The notes under the pieces: generated by a model
What the model was told of the DNA's origin: nothing
Seen by the model: only the letters and a program-made list of their open reading frames with translations
The model's database searches: none
Shown here: positions 25,532-36,800 of the stretch, piece by piece
Numbering within the stretch: position 1 is the first letter of the stretch
How the letters are laid out: each line of letters opens with the position of its first letter
Program-made: the position numbers and the translations under genes
Assembly: GCA_035236585.1 (NCBI GenBank)
Contig: CP141132.1
Span: forward strand, 81,706,880 to 81,770,879
DNA from: Warburgia ugandensis
Taxonomy: Eukaryota; Streptophyta; Magnoliopsida; Canellales; Canellaceae
Length of the DNA stretch: 64,000 nucleotides
Direction: 5' to 3'

Positions 25532-27345
25532 ACCAAACGTGCTAAACATATTGCACTAAGGGAGCCTTCCTTTGGATGATATAACATGTTCGTCTCGTAG
25601 CTCTTGCTTTGGATAACTAATAAACTAAAAACTCACAATGATTAGATGATTCTAACATTATAAAAATCATGTATTTTAGAGTTAAATTTACATCATTGCT
25701 ATAAAAGATTTCTCATCATCTATTTTTTGTGACAAAAAAGTACATTTTTTTAGATGCTAAAATTATCCAATCCTCTTGATGTTTAAACTACTAGTTATCC
25801 AAACTCAGAACAATAAGATGAACGAATCAGATTGTTAAAGGATGGGCCTCCTTGTGCCAAATGTTGGGCACTTGTGGGTGAGGTCATTTTGGGACCTTTA
25901 GACTAGCATTACTCATTCTTCTATTCTCAACTATTAGAAGTGCACCCACTTGTGCATGATAGACCCCCAAATGGTTGATCGGACCTGTCCTATGGATCAC
26001 TTATATGTCAAACGTCAGTGTAATTGAATGGATATAACTAACCTATCTGTTGAATATGAAGTGTCCTTCAAGTGAGTTTCCCTCCGTCCATGTGCAGTAA
26101 TCAAAATAACATTCTTTCTTATTTTAGGCTCATCTAATCATTTCTATTTTTTGATCATTAGTGATCTAGAGCCAGCAAAATCAGATAGACGAGTCCGATC
26201 AACCATTTGTGAGGCCCATCATACAAAAGTGAGGCTCGCTGCTTGCTGTAATGAAGTGCACTATCCTATCATTCCTCAAACAATATTAAAATACTCTCTC
26301 ATGTTCATATTTTTCCACAGAATACCAGCAAGCAAAAAACAAAGTTTTGATCCTACCTCTTTTGAGAGAATTATCAAACTAATTCTCAATAATTTCTTTT
26401 GAATTTTCCTCTCATATACAAGACCCAAGGAATTCCAACTTAAGTTAGTTTCTCCCAAAGGAGACTTTTGTTCACATTCGAAAAAAGTATAGCCTCTGGA
26501 ATATAGGTGGAAGAAACTGTATATCCGGTCATGCTGCTGTCACTGATCACTCATCTGCGTTTCTTCCTAACCTACACGTTTTTTTTTGTCTTCTTCCTAA
26601 GAGATAACTAGGAAGTGACCTTAATAATTACCGCCAAAATCAAACTCATGGTTTGATAAGAAATCAAAGGCATGGTTGCGATGAACCCTGAAACTTAACC
26701 TTGAACCCTGAAGGTTTGTTAAGGAGAGGGATGGCAAGTACTTTTGGCCTTTCAACTCTTGGCCACGCCTTCTACGTTGCTTCCTTTTGTCAACGACGAA
26801 GTATTGCGGAAAATGTGGCCTTCAAAATCAAATCTACTACTGGAAAGAAGTGAACAAATCTGCTTGTCATTCTTCTGCAGCTACCATCCCATTTCCACAT
26901 TTGTTTTGCTCACTATAACTTCATGGCGTAAGCACCGACGCTCTACTTTTCTTCCACACGGAGAGTACACGCTTCTAGTTGAGTCCTAATCACGGTCACA
27001 GCCACAAATAAATTGGCCCGTTCACACAGTCTTTACTATTTTATCATGTTAAGAAGAGTTTTGTGTTAACTTTTATGTGGGCAGAGCTCATCCATAGCTC
27101 CATGCCACTGCATTAGTAAATGGAAGTTTGGATCAGCTCCATACTGCTGCATTAGTAAATGGATAGTTTGGATCAATGGAAAGAGCTCACCCACTTGTAA
27201 TTTACGTGATCATGATTTTCGAGAGATAGATCGGTTCATAATACATGATCCATTAATGGCTAAAATCATGCAATGAATGAGAATTTTCTCCTTCTTTTTC
27301 TTTTTTTTTTTTCTTTTGCAAGCAAAGAATTACGTGGTGCACAAA

Positions 27346-28220
27346 GGGGAGCCTTTGGCGCAGCTGTAGAGTTTCCGTCATGTGACCTAGAGGTGACCTT
27401 GAGGTGACGGGTTTTATTGGTATATGACAATGCCCAACTCAATAAGATACCACTAGAAGTGCCATAATAGTATGACCAACTTAGTGTTGATGAGGTCATT
27501 AGAGACCGTGATGATTACAAGAAGAAATAACTGGGGTTCAAGGGTAGCACCCCCAAGAAGTGAGATTCCGAGCAGTAGCCCTGGTGGGGGTCCAAGGGGA
27601 CAACGCCCCATGTTGGCAAGGTCTAGGGTCTACTAGTAGACCCTGGCTGACAGTACGCATTATCTCAAGGTTGTAGCTTGAGTTGCAGTTCAAAAGTCGT
27701 CTAGTGTGAACACAAGATGCTTTAAGCAGTCACTCTTTGTGTTAATACAGAAAGCTTCCAGCAGCTACTCCTTTGACCCATACTACAACAATCATGTGGA
27801 AGGTGTATTGAAAGTCAAATTTGTTAGGTTGGTTAGTGAAGGGTTGGTAAAAATTCAAAAGCTATAAATAGGCATGTCAAAAGCCTCTCAAGCATAGAGA
27901 CATAAGTTCTTTGTTAACATGTAGTCCTGCTTTCCTATTAGTTCTTCTTGTTAGTCTAGAAGCCATTAAAGATCCATTAGAGAGCATATGATGGGATGAT
28001 CATCTGTAGTCAGTTATCAGATTGAAAGTTTGGGCAGTGTTGTCTTTCCTCCTTATTAGTGTTCAGACGTTTCTTGTGTAAAATCATTTCTTTATAGGTT
28101 TAAGGCATAGAAACAGCCTCTTGCAAAATGCAAGGGAAGGCTGTGTATATTGACCCTTGTGGTCCGTCCCTTCCTGAGCCCCACATACACAGGAATTTCG
28201 TACATTGGGCTGCCCTTTTT
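27346..28220 (+). mobile_element. Au SINE split by a solo LTR
   Basis: The 5' piece is 27346-27414 (GGGGAGCCTTTGGCGCAGC...) and the 3' piece is 28097-28220 (GGTTTAAGGCATAGAAACAG to GGGCTGCCCTTTTTGC). The interruption is the solo LTR 27415-28096. The orthologous SINE at 47396 in unit D has no insertion, so the SINE predates the B/D duplication and the LTR postdates it. Confidence 0.88.
27415..28096 (+). mobile_element. Solo LTR with non-canonical TA...TA ends
   Basis: This 682-bp insertion is flanked by the 5-bp direct repeat GGTTT (27410-27414 and 28097-28101). It begins TATTGG and ends TTTATA, so its termini are TA...TA rather than TG...CA. Inside are CTATAAATAGGCATG, a good TATA box at about 27864, and the GGGGTCCAAGGGGACAACGC block typical of Copia LTRs. 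No internal region, PBS or second LTR is present. The empty site in unit D (around 47448) confirms the insertion. Confidence 0.82.
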
Positions 28221-28652
28221 GCAATCAAAGAATTACAAAGTAAATTACTCACAAACACTCAACTTAATTCCCAAACAAAGGAGAAACTGACAAATTAAAC
28301 TTGTAACTAAGTATATTTGAGAGAGATGCCTAGATGTCCATGATTAATTGCACTAGAAATGTATTAGCTTTTTTTTTTTTAACCTTGACATTATTAGACA
28401 AAATACTTATGCACTAGAATACCTTTACTAAACATGATGTGGGATAAAAGTCTAAGAAATTAAAAGATGGCAAATTTTATACATTATAAAAATTAAAGAA
28501 AAATATTAACTTATTAATAATTTTCATCTTTAAAATCATTATTTATGTAAACCTAAACATTATATCTTAGACAAAATTCTTAAATTATAGAGAGATTTAG
28601 TTGAGGATTGAAATGTTCAAGAAAATTTAAAAGATAAAAAATTGTAGAAATT

Positions 28653-29095
28653 GGTATCTTTATCCTTCTTGTTTTGAATTTTTAAAGATTTTCTCTCTAA
28701 TTTATAATTGAATACATCCTCTACAAGGATTTTCCAAAATATGCATATATATATTATTCTTATATTATAATTTTATACTATTAGTTGAATACATGAATAT
28801 CTTGAAGAAAAATATTTAAAGAGAGATATTTTAGGATAGATACACTTCATTTTAGAAGTCACATTCTTTAGAAATATGTACAACAATCGATAAAAAAAGT
28901 TTAGAGAAAAAAAAAAACTTATTGACTCTTAAAAAGATCCACTTCTTCAATTAATAGCATAAGGATAATTAGATAGATAGATAAATATATATATAAAAGG
29001 ATAGAGATTCATTTTAGAAATTTGTTGGGAGGAGATATATTCAATTATGAATTAGGAAAAATCTTTAAACATTAAAAAACAAAGAGGATAAGATA
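28653..29095. repeat. Foldback element in former intron 1 of PERK-B
   Basis: TAATTTATAATTGAATACAT near 28700 on the left pairs with ATATATTCAATTATGAATTA near 29035. The pairing extends outwards through TTTTTAAAGATTTTC / GAAAAATCTTTAAA and CTTTATCCTTCTTG / CAAAGAGGATAAG. The same inverted structure is present in intron 1 of PERK-C and PERK-D, so it predates the duplication. Confidence 0.7.
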
Positions 29096-29566
29096 AATAG
29101 TAAAAGAGCGATGTGGTAGAATAATCAAGAGTTAGGTTAAAAACTATATTGTTTTAGCATATAATAGATTTTGTCTGGTATTTTTATAAGAATTTTTTTT
29201 ACTATTTCAGAACGGCTTAATCCATTATTCTTATTCATTGCAGGTGGTACAAAAGACTCCGAGTAGAAGTAGACCCCTATGGGAGGGATAGAGACGCAAA
29301 CCTACATAGTTTTCATAGATGTAAGGCATTCCTAGTGTTCGGAACAGCTTATCCATGGATATTGGTCTCATCGCCTTCTACCGGGACAACTCCATTCATT
29401 GGTTGTGTATTCGTGGATAATATTGTCCAGAATTTGTTATCCCCATTCCAAAAGTCCAAACAGCCCGTATAACAGAAGACATTTAAATTTCAGTTATAAC
29501 GATCAAGGCTCCAGATGATTGAATTTGAAGCTTTGTCATTTTTCATTCCCGTTCTTGACTCTGCAG

Positions 29567-31122
29567 ATGGAGAGACTCTGAACTGGCAACACGATGATCC
29601 TGCTCCACCATCAACACCTAAGAATTTGTCGGAGTCGTGCTCCTGCCCGTCAACAGAAATTCACACCAGTAGCACCATTACTGGAGGAGTTGGGGATTCG
29701 GATTTCATTTACCCTGGATTTCCAACACCACCTCCGCAATTTGATACAGCCGCCACTGCGAGCTTCTCAAAGACCACTTTTCTAACTTCAATTGGGATAA
29801 TAGAAGGTGAGGTTTCAAATGCACACCCATTGCTTGACGGAACGACTGGAAAACCACTTTCACCATGCCCGGTATTGGAACTTCCTTCAGCATTAGAAAC
29901 CAACAGAAACGGAATCACCATAAACCAACTGAAGGCCCCAAATTCAAATTTGACGACATCACTGATAGGATCACTGATACCGCCACCATTGTTTGTCTTG
30001 AACAATGGAGATGGAGATTCTGGCACCTATCATACAGCTAGTGACCATGAATTGGCACCGCCATCACTGGATACCACATCCACTTTTGTCACTTTACCTG
30101 AGACAAATAATGATGTCTTACCAGCTAAAGGCCATGTGAACAACATTGTAATGAAGACCAAATCACCACCTTCACATTCATTATCAGCACTCCCATACCT
30201 ATCACAGGATTGTCGTGTTCCATTAGTTAGAGAAAATGAAGGTGAAGGTTCCTCTCATGTCTGTCCAAACCGTGCCCATTCCTTCAAGCAAATGTGCCTG
30301 CCATCATCACCATCGGGTATGTCCTTGAATTTTTCAAGGGTCACTTTGTTTAGTTATGAGGAATTAGCTCGGGCTTCAGATCAGTTCTCTAGTGGCAACC
30401 TCCTTGGACGGGGTGGTTTCAGGTTCGTGCACAAAGGAATTCTAGCTAACGGTGATCAAGTGGCAATCAAGCTGCTGAATATAGACAGTGGACAAGGTGA
30501 TCGTGAATTTCAAGCAGAGGTTGAGATTATTAGCCGTGTTCATCATTAACATCTTGTCTCATTGGTTGGATACTGCAAGACTGACGAACGAAGGATTCTT
30601 GTTTATGAATTTGTTCCTAACAACTCTCTCAAATTCCACTTGCATGGTAATGTTTTTGTTTGCTTTGTCATTGGTTAGAAAGCTAATGCTATAATATGAG
30701 TTGCCTACATGTCTTGAACGAGCTTTGAGTTCCCAAGAACGCCGACATGTGTTTTTCTTCAATTGTGACAAAAAATCTTATTAAGTGAATTGATATTTAC
30801 AAGAAAAATGTGTTAGTTAGGGACAATGATCAGTGGTTGGATGACCTTTGAGTTAGTTCGTTACATCAGTTTCAATTACCATGATTTTCTGGACATAGCT
30901 TGGTTTTATTTTTATTATTTGTCCTTATGCTTCCATTTCTGCTGCTTCTTAGTAAGCAAACTGGAGAAACAGAAAAAATGGCTTGGAACCGCTGAATATG
31001 GTTTCTGCTTGGGATCTGAACTCTGATTCGTGCAGGAGATGGTAGACCAACCATGGAGTGGTCTACAAGAGTGAAAATTGCTTTGGGTTCTGCAAAAGGA
31101 CTAGCGTATCGACATGAGGACT
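29567..31122 (+). pseudogene. PERK: PERK-B: broken receptor-kinase copy (exons 2 and 3 only)
   Basis: Exon 2 (29567-30646) and exon 3 (31036-31122) keep their splice phases and align with PERK-D almost throughout. A TAA at 30547-30549 replaces the Lys codon after RVHH, ending translation early in the kinase N-lobe. The glycine loop reads GRGGFR instead of GRGGFG, and exon 3 has AYRHED for AYLHED. Exon 1 with its membrane helix is missing through a deletion near 28410. Exons 4-8 are missing because the unit is cut at 31221 and joined to a COX15 fragment. No functional kinase can be made. Confidence 0.93.
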
Positions 31123-31241
31123 GTAAGCTCTCCTTTTCTGGATATTCCATTACTCACCGTTTTTCCTGTAATATAGGTGAATTACTATTTGAAGGGTACC
31201 TATGATTTAGGTCTCACTTGTTCAGTGAATATGACTCATAC

Positions 31242-31721
31242 CGCATCATTTCCTGCAACAAAGGCTCCAGATGCAGCAGTAACACCAACAAGGATGCTAA
31301 TGGGAAGGACTAGTTTTCTAACTTTTGCTGCTCCATGGACCCAAGCCATTGAGCCACTTGGTGGTTCTGGCATGACAACTGAGAAAGCAGTCCACAGCAG
31401 ACCACAGTATATAGCAAATGCAGATGTAAGATGAGTTGCCAGACGGTAAGGGCTAACTCTCGGCTGAACATATTCAGAAACTGGCTCCTAGAAATACAAA
31501 GAATTAGTAAATTTAATAACCCAAATACACATTAAACCTGACAGATTGAGAAATTTGGACCTACTTACTTCCAATCCACTTTTTACCATCCACCGTCCAA
31601 TTAGCCCCTGCCCAGCACCAAGTGCGAAAAGAACAGAGAGTCTCAGTCCTAGCTGACGAGTGATATAGCCTTTCACCAGAAAATATGTAAAAGGAACAGA
31701 AAACAAAACTCCCAAAACACC
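31242..31721 (-). pseudogene. COX15: COX15 (heme A synthase) two-exon fragment, antisense
   Basis: COX15 is a mitochondrial inner-membrane enzyme that converts heme O to heme A for cytochrome c oxidase. On the minus strand, exon a (31721-31569, 51 codons) reads through KGYITRQLGLRLSVLFALGA and GQGLIG. Exon b (31487-31242, 82 codons) reads through EYVQPRVSPYRLATHLTSAF and AWVHGAAKVRKL to SGAFVAGNDA. Both are open and in phase, with intact acceptor and donor sites and an intron of 81 bp. The rest of the gene is absent. The fragment fills the gap between unit B (ends 31221) and unit C (begins about 31726). Retained introns mean it was copied as DNA, not through mRNA. Confidence 0.9.
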
Positions 31722-32675
31722 CTAACACAGAACAATAAGATGAACGAATCAGATTGTTAAAGGATGGGCCCCCTTGTGCCAAATGTTGGGCACTTCTGGG
31801 TGAGGTCATTTTGGGGCCTTTAGACTAGCATAACTCATTCTTCTATTCTCAACTATTAGAAGTGCGCCCACTTGTGCATGACAGACCCCCAAATGGTTGA
31901 TCGGACCTGTCCTATGGATCACTTATATGCCAAACGTCAGTGTAATTGAATGGATATAAATAACCTATCCGTTGAATATGAAGTGTCCTTCAAGTAAGTT
32001 TCCCTCCGTCCATGTGCAGTAATCAAAATAACATTCTTTCTTATTTTAGGCCCATCTAATCATTTCTATTTTTTGATCATTAGTGATCTAGAGCCAGCAA
32101 AATCAGAATCCGATCAACCATTTGTGAGGTCCATCATGCAAAAGTGCGGCTCGTTGCTTGCTGTAATGAAGTGCACTATCCTATCATTCCTCAAACAATA
32201 TTAATATACTCTCTCATGTTTATATTTTTCCACAGAAAACCAGCAAGCAGAAAACAATGTTTTGATCCTACCTCTTTTGAGAGAATTATCAGACTAATTC
32301 TCGATAATTTCGTTTGAATTTTCCTCTCATATACAAGACCCAAGGAATTCCAACTTAAGTTAGTTTCTCTGAAAGGAGACTTTTGTTCGCATTCTAAAAA
32401 AGTATAGCCTCCGGAATGTAGGTGGAAGAAACTGTATATCCGGTCATGCTGGTGTCGCTGATCAATCATGGTTTGCCTTTCAACTCTTGGCCACGCCTTT
32501 TACAATGCTCCCTTTTGTCAACGACGAAGTATTGAGGAAAATGTGGTCTTCAAAATCAACTCTACTGAAAAGAAGTGAACAAATCTGCCTGTCATTCTTC
32601 TGCAGCTACCTTCCCTTTTCCTCATTTGTTTTGCTCACTACAACTTAATGGCGTAAGCACCGACACTTTACTTTT

Positions 32676-33011
32676 CTTCCACACGGAGAGTACACGCTTC
32701 TAGTTAACTCCTAATCACGTTCCCAGACACAAATAAATTCAACCAATGGCTTGGATGATCTACTCCTCTCTTTATCTTTGAAAGTTTCTTCCACACGGAG
32801 AGTACACGCTTCTAGTTAACTCCTAATCACGATCCCAGCCACAAATAAATTCAACCAATGGCTTGGATCACCTACTACTCTCTTTATCTTTGAAAGTTTC
32901 TTCCACACGGAGAGTACACGCTTCTAGTTAACTCCTAATCACGTTCCCAGCCACAAATAAATTCAACCAATGGCTTGGATCATCTACTTCTCTCTTTATC
33001 TTTGAAAGTTT
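32676..33011. repeat. Tandem repeat, three units of 112 bp
   Basis: CTTCCACACGGAGAGTACAC starts at 32676, 32788 and 32900. Each unit ends in CTTTATCTTTGAAAGTTT and the copies differ by only a few bases. Unit D has one copy of each flank, so the array is specific to unit C. It lies about 0.9-1.2 kb upstream of the PERK-C start codon. Confidence 0.95.
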
Positions 33012-33261
33012 CAAAGATAAGATGGGAGGAGGCAGACATGAAATCTTGCTGGTTGGACGCGTGCCCCTGGGCCATTTCAGCGGCGTTTGGTCTTAGAAGA
33101 AGACCTGAAAGTCTTTTAGAGTTTCTAGGAAGAGCAACCGCAAGCCGAAGAATGGCATGATAAATCCTGAACCAAAGCGCGTTATAAGGCGCTTGGGGTA
33201 CGAAGCGCCTCTATCTTTTGACAACGGAGCCATTTTTGGGTGATCTGACTTATTAGTGTGC

Positions 33262-33264
<3 letters not shown>

Positions 33265-33307
<43 letters not shown>
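33265..33307. repeat. (TA)n microsatellite upstream of PERK-C
   Basis: About 21 TA units, roughly 590 bases before the PERK-C ATG. The unit D counterpart has a T/A-rich non-repeat sequence (TTTATTTATTTATTC), so the tract expanded only in C. Confidence 0.97.
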
Positions 33308-33309
<2 letters not shown>

Positions 33310-33855
33310 CTAATCTAAGCCGTTGATCTTGTTCGTTCCTCTATTTTTAACCTCTATAAAAGAAAAAAATCACCCCCTCAGATAATTCTAACCACTTGTT
33401 CCTTCACTTCTGAGATAGAAGGACGTAGTCGAATAATTTTTGGCGTCTAAATAATCTAAGAGTGCCCGAACAAGTTACATGGGTTAGATCTATTAAATCA
33501 AAGAAATCACGAAAAGCTGATAGTCCATCGGAAAGCACGCCTTCAGTCCCCTTCACAATTGGAGAAACAGATTAATAGGTTGGATCATCCAAATGGTGAG
33601 CTAGCCTCCTAATGCAAAAGGTGGTGCTCCTGTATCCAAGTTCCTTACACAGCGCTTTCATCCGGCAGTCCTTCATGTATCTTCTGTGAATCTGCACTGT
33701 TGTTAATATACTCCGGAAGTCGAGTCAACGGTTGGACCTTTTGAAAGCAAAAATGAATTTGGAATAACAACAGTAAGCAGACCCAATTTTAGCAAGATTC
33801 TATAAGAGTGGAAGTTGCTTCAAGCTCATGTGATAGACGGTATTCACCGGCCGTT

Positions 33856-33868
33856 GCCGGATTCCGGC
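33856..33868 (+). promoter_or_regulatory. Conserved leader palindrome of PERK-C
   Basis: GCCGGATTCCGGC is a near-perfect palindrome 28 bases before the ATG. It is identical in PERK-D and has a CCGGATTCCGG counterpart in PERK-A. A preceding CACCGGCCG adds GC-rich symmetry. Confidence 0.4.
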
Positions 33869-33896
33869 ACCTTCCGATAATAAGTCCAATTTGTTT

Positions 33897-36800
33897 ATGC
33901 CACCTGCTATCGCTGCCATCCCTTATTCGGCTTCTTCATGTTCATTCTCAGTAGGATCATCATCAGCCTGTTCTGAGCATCATCCAAAAACCATAATTGG
34001 CGTAATCGTTGCGCTCGCTGTTGCTGTTCTGGTCGCGATTCTCCTCATGTTCTTACGGTGCTGGAAGAGGAAGAAGGCTCGCCGGCGGCATGAGAATCCA
34101 CTGTCGGCGCTGCCAAAAGGTATTTTTCATATGTTTCATTGGTAGATTATCTCCATCTGAAGTACCCCAAAACCTCTAAAATCTACCTGTTCAGCAGTTT
34201 TACTGTGGAGATACGGTTGTAGTTAGAAGGTTTTGCTGGGTCTTTAGTTAAGCATGAGATAATTGTCATAGAAAGTCCAGTTTCTTTTAGTTTTCTGATT
34301 AGATCTCTCACTTGACGTTGATCATACCATGATATGAAATTTATTAAAGATCCTAATTCAGGAATTGTTTCAAAAGCTTTAAGGATATCATTCACATTTA
34401 ATCAACAAGCAAAAGTGTCTAAAAGCTGTTCTTGGATTTTTTTATTTTTTTTTATTTTACTAGCTAAAAATAACAAAGCAAATTTTTCTGGCACACTCTT
34501 AAATGTAAAACCCTGGCTAAAGGGGAAAGCAGCAACTCAAACCTAAAAAATTACAAAGTAAATCACTCGCAAACACTCCTAAATTAAATCCCTGGCCAAA
34601 AGGGAAACCAGAACTCAAACCTATAACAAGCATACTTTTGGGGAGATGCTAACTTGTTTGCTGACAAATACACTAGATATTTGTTGGTCTATTCTTGTTT
34701 TTATTTATTTATTTATGATTCTTTTCTTTTTTATGTTTGTTCTTTATTGTTTGGTGGATTTTGTGGCTCCAATACTCATTGATCTTGTTATTTATAAGCT
34801 ATTTTGAGTATCAAAATGGATGGCAATAAAATTGATAATGCTCACAACAACACATAAAAATCTCAGGACATGAGGACCCAGAGGATGTAACCAAATCAGT
34901 TAAGATGATTGTTTCAAATTATAAAAAACTAGAATACTTTTACCAGACATTGATGTGGGATAAAAGTCTAAGAAATTAAAAGATGGCAAATTTTATACAC
35001 TATAAAAATTAAAGAAAAAGTATTAACTTATTAATAATTTTTATATTTAAAATCATTATTTATGGAAACCTAAACATTATATCTTAGACAAAATTCTTAA
35101 ATTATAGAGAGATTTAGTTGAGGATTGAAATGTTCAAGAAAATTTAAAAGATAAAAAATTGTAGAAATTGGTATCTTTATCCTTCTTGTTTTGAATTTTT
35201 AAAGATTTTCTCTCTAATTTATAATTGAATACATCCTCTACAAGGAATTTCCAAAATCTACATATATATTATTCTTATATTATAATTTTATACTATTAGT
35301 TGAATACATGAATATCTTGAAGAAAAATATTTAAAGAGAGATATTTTAGGATAGATACATTTCATTTTAGAAGTCACATTCTTTAGAAATATGTACAACA
35401 ATCAATAAAAAAGTTTAGAGAAAAAAAAACTTATTGACTCTTAAAAAGATCCACTTCTTCAATTAATAGTATAAGGATAATTAGATATAAAAAGATGGAG
35501 ATTCAGTTTAGGAATTTGTTGGGAGGAGATATATTCAATTATGAATTAGAAAAAATATTTAAATATTAAAAAACAAAGAGGATAAGATAAATAATAAAAT
35601 CGTGATATGGTAGAATAATCAAGAGTTGGGTGAAAAACTATATCACTTTAGTACATAATAGATTTTGTCTTGTATTTTTATAAGAATTTTTTTTTTTACT
35701 ATTCCAGAACGGTTTAATCCATTATTGTTATTCATTGCAAGTGGTTCAAAAGAGTCCTGGTAGAAGTAGACCCCTATAGGAGTTATAGAGACGCAAACCT
35801 ACATAGTTTTTCATAGATCAAGGGCATTCCTAGTGTTTGAAACAGCTTATCCATGGATATTGGTCTCGTCGTCTTCTACCGATACAACTCTATTCATTGG
35901 TTGTGTATTCACGGATAATATTGTCCAGAATTTGTTATCCCAATTCCAAAAGTCCAAACAGCCTGAATTTGAAGCTTTGTCATTCTTCATTCCCATTCTT
36001 GACTCTGCAGATGGAGAGACTCTGAACTGGCAACACGATAATCCAGCTCCACCATCAACACCGGAGAATTCGTCGGAGTCGTGCTCCTGCCCGTCAACAG
36101 AAATTCAGACCAGTAGCACCATTACTGGACGAGTTGGGGATTCGGATTTCATTTACCCAGGATTTCCGACCCCACCTCCGCAAGTTGATACAGACGCCAC
36201 TGCGACCTTCTCAAAGACCACTTGTCTAACTTCAGTTCGGATAATAGAAGGTGAGGTTTCAAATGCACTCCCTTTGCTTGACGGAATGACTGGAAAACCA
36301 CTTTCACCCCACCCGGTATTGGAACTTCCTTCAGAAACCAACAGAAACGGAATCACCATAAACCAACTGAAGGCCCCAAATTCAAATTTGACGACATCAC
36401 TGATAAGATCACTGATACTGCCGCCATTGTTTGTCTTGAACAATGCAGATGGAGATTCTGGCGCCTATCATACAGCTAGTGACCATGAATTGGCAACGCC
36501 ATCACCGGATACCACCTCCACTTTTGTCACTTTACCTGAGACAAATAATGATGTCTTACCAGATAAAGGCCATGTGAACAACAGTGTAATGAAGACCAAA
36601 TCACCGTATTCACATTCATTATCAGCACCCCCAAACCTATCACAGGATTGTCGTGTCCCATTAGTTAGAGAAAATGAAGGTGAAGGTTCCTCTCATGTCT
36701 GTCCAAACCGTGTGCGTTCCTTCAATCAAACGTGCCTGCCATCATCACCATCGGGTATGGCCTTGAATTTCTCAAGGGTCTTTTCGTTTAGTTATGAGCA

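Larger units (their letters stand above)
25535..31221 (+). repeat. Duplication unit B (paralogous to 45609-52800)
   Basis: This segment starts ACGTGCTAAACATATTGC and runs colinear with unit D, apart from indels: a solo LTR inserted at 27415, loss of the exon-1 region near 28410 and smaller gaps. It carries the PERK-B pseudogene and ends at the COX15 fragment. Part of it is also shared with unit C. Confidence 0.85.

Noticed and set aside
25388..25587. Short frames on both strands near 25.4 kb
   Set aside because: They lie inside the TRIM LTR and its junction with unit B.
30826..31026. 66-codon frame found in units B, C and D
   Set aside because: It lies within intron 2 of the kinase genes and is shared only because the whole unit is duplicated.
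32676..33011. CRISPR-like array
   Set aside because: The repeats are directly adjacent 112-bp units without unique spacers, in a plant nuclear context.
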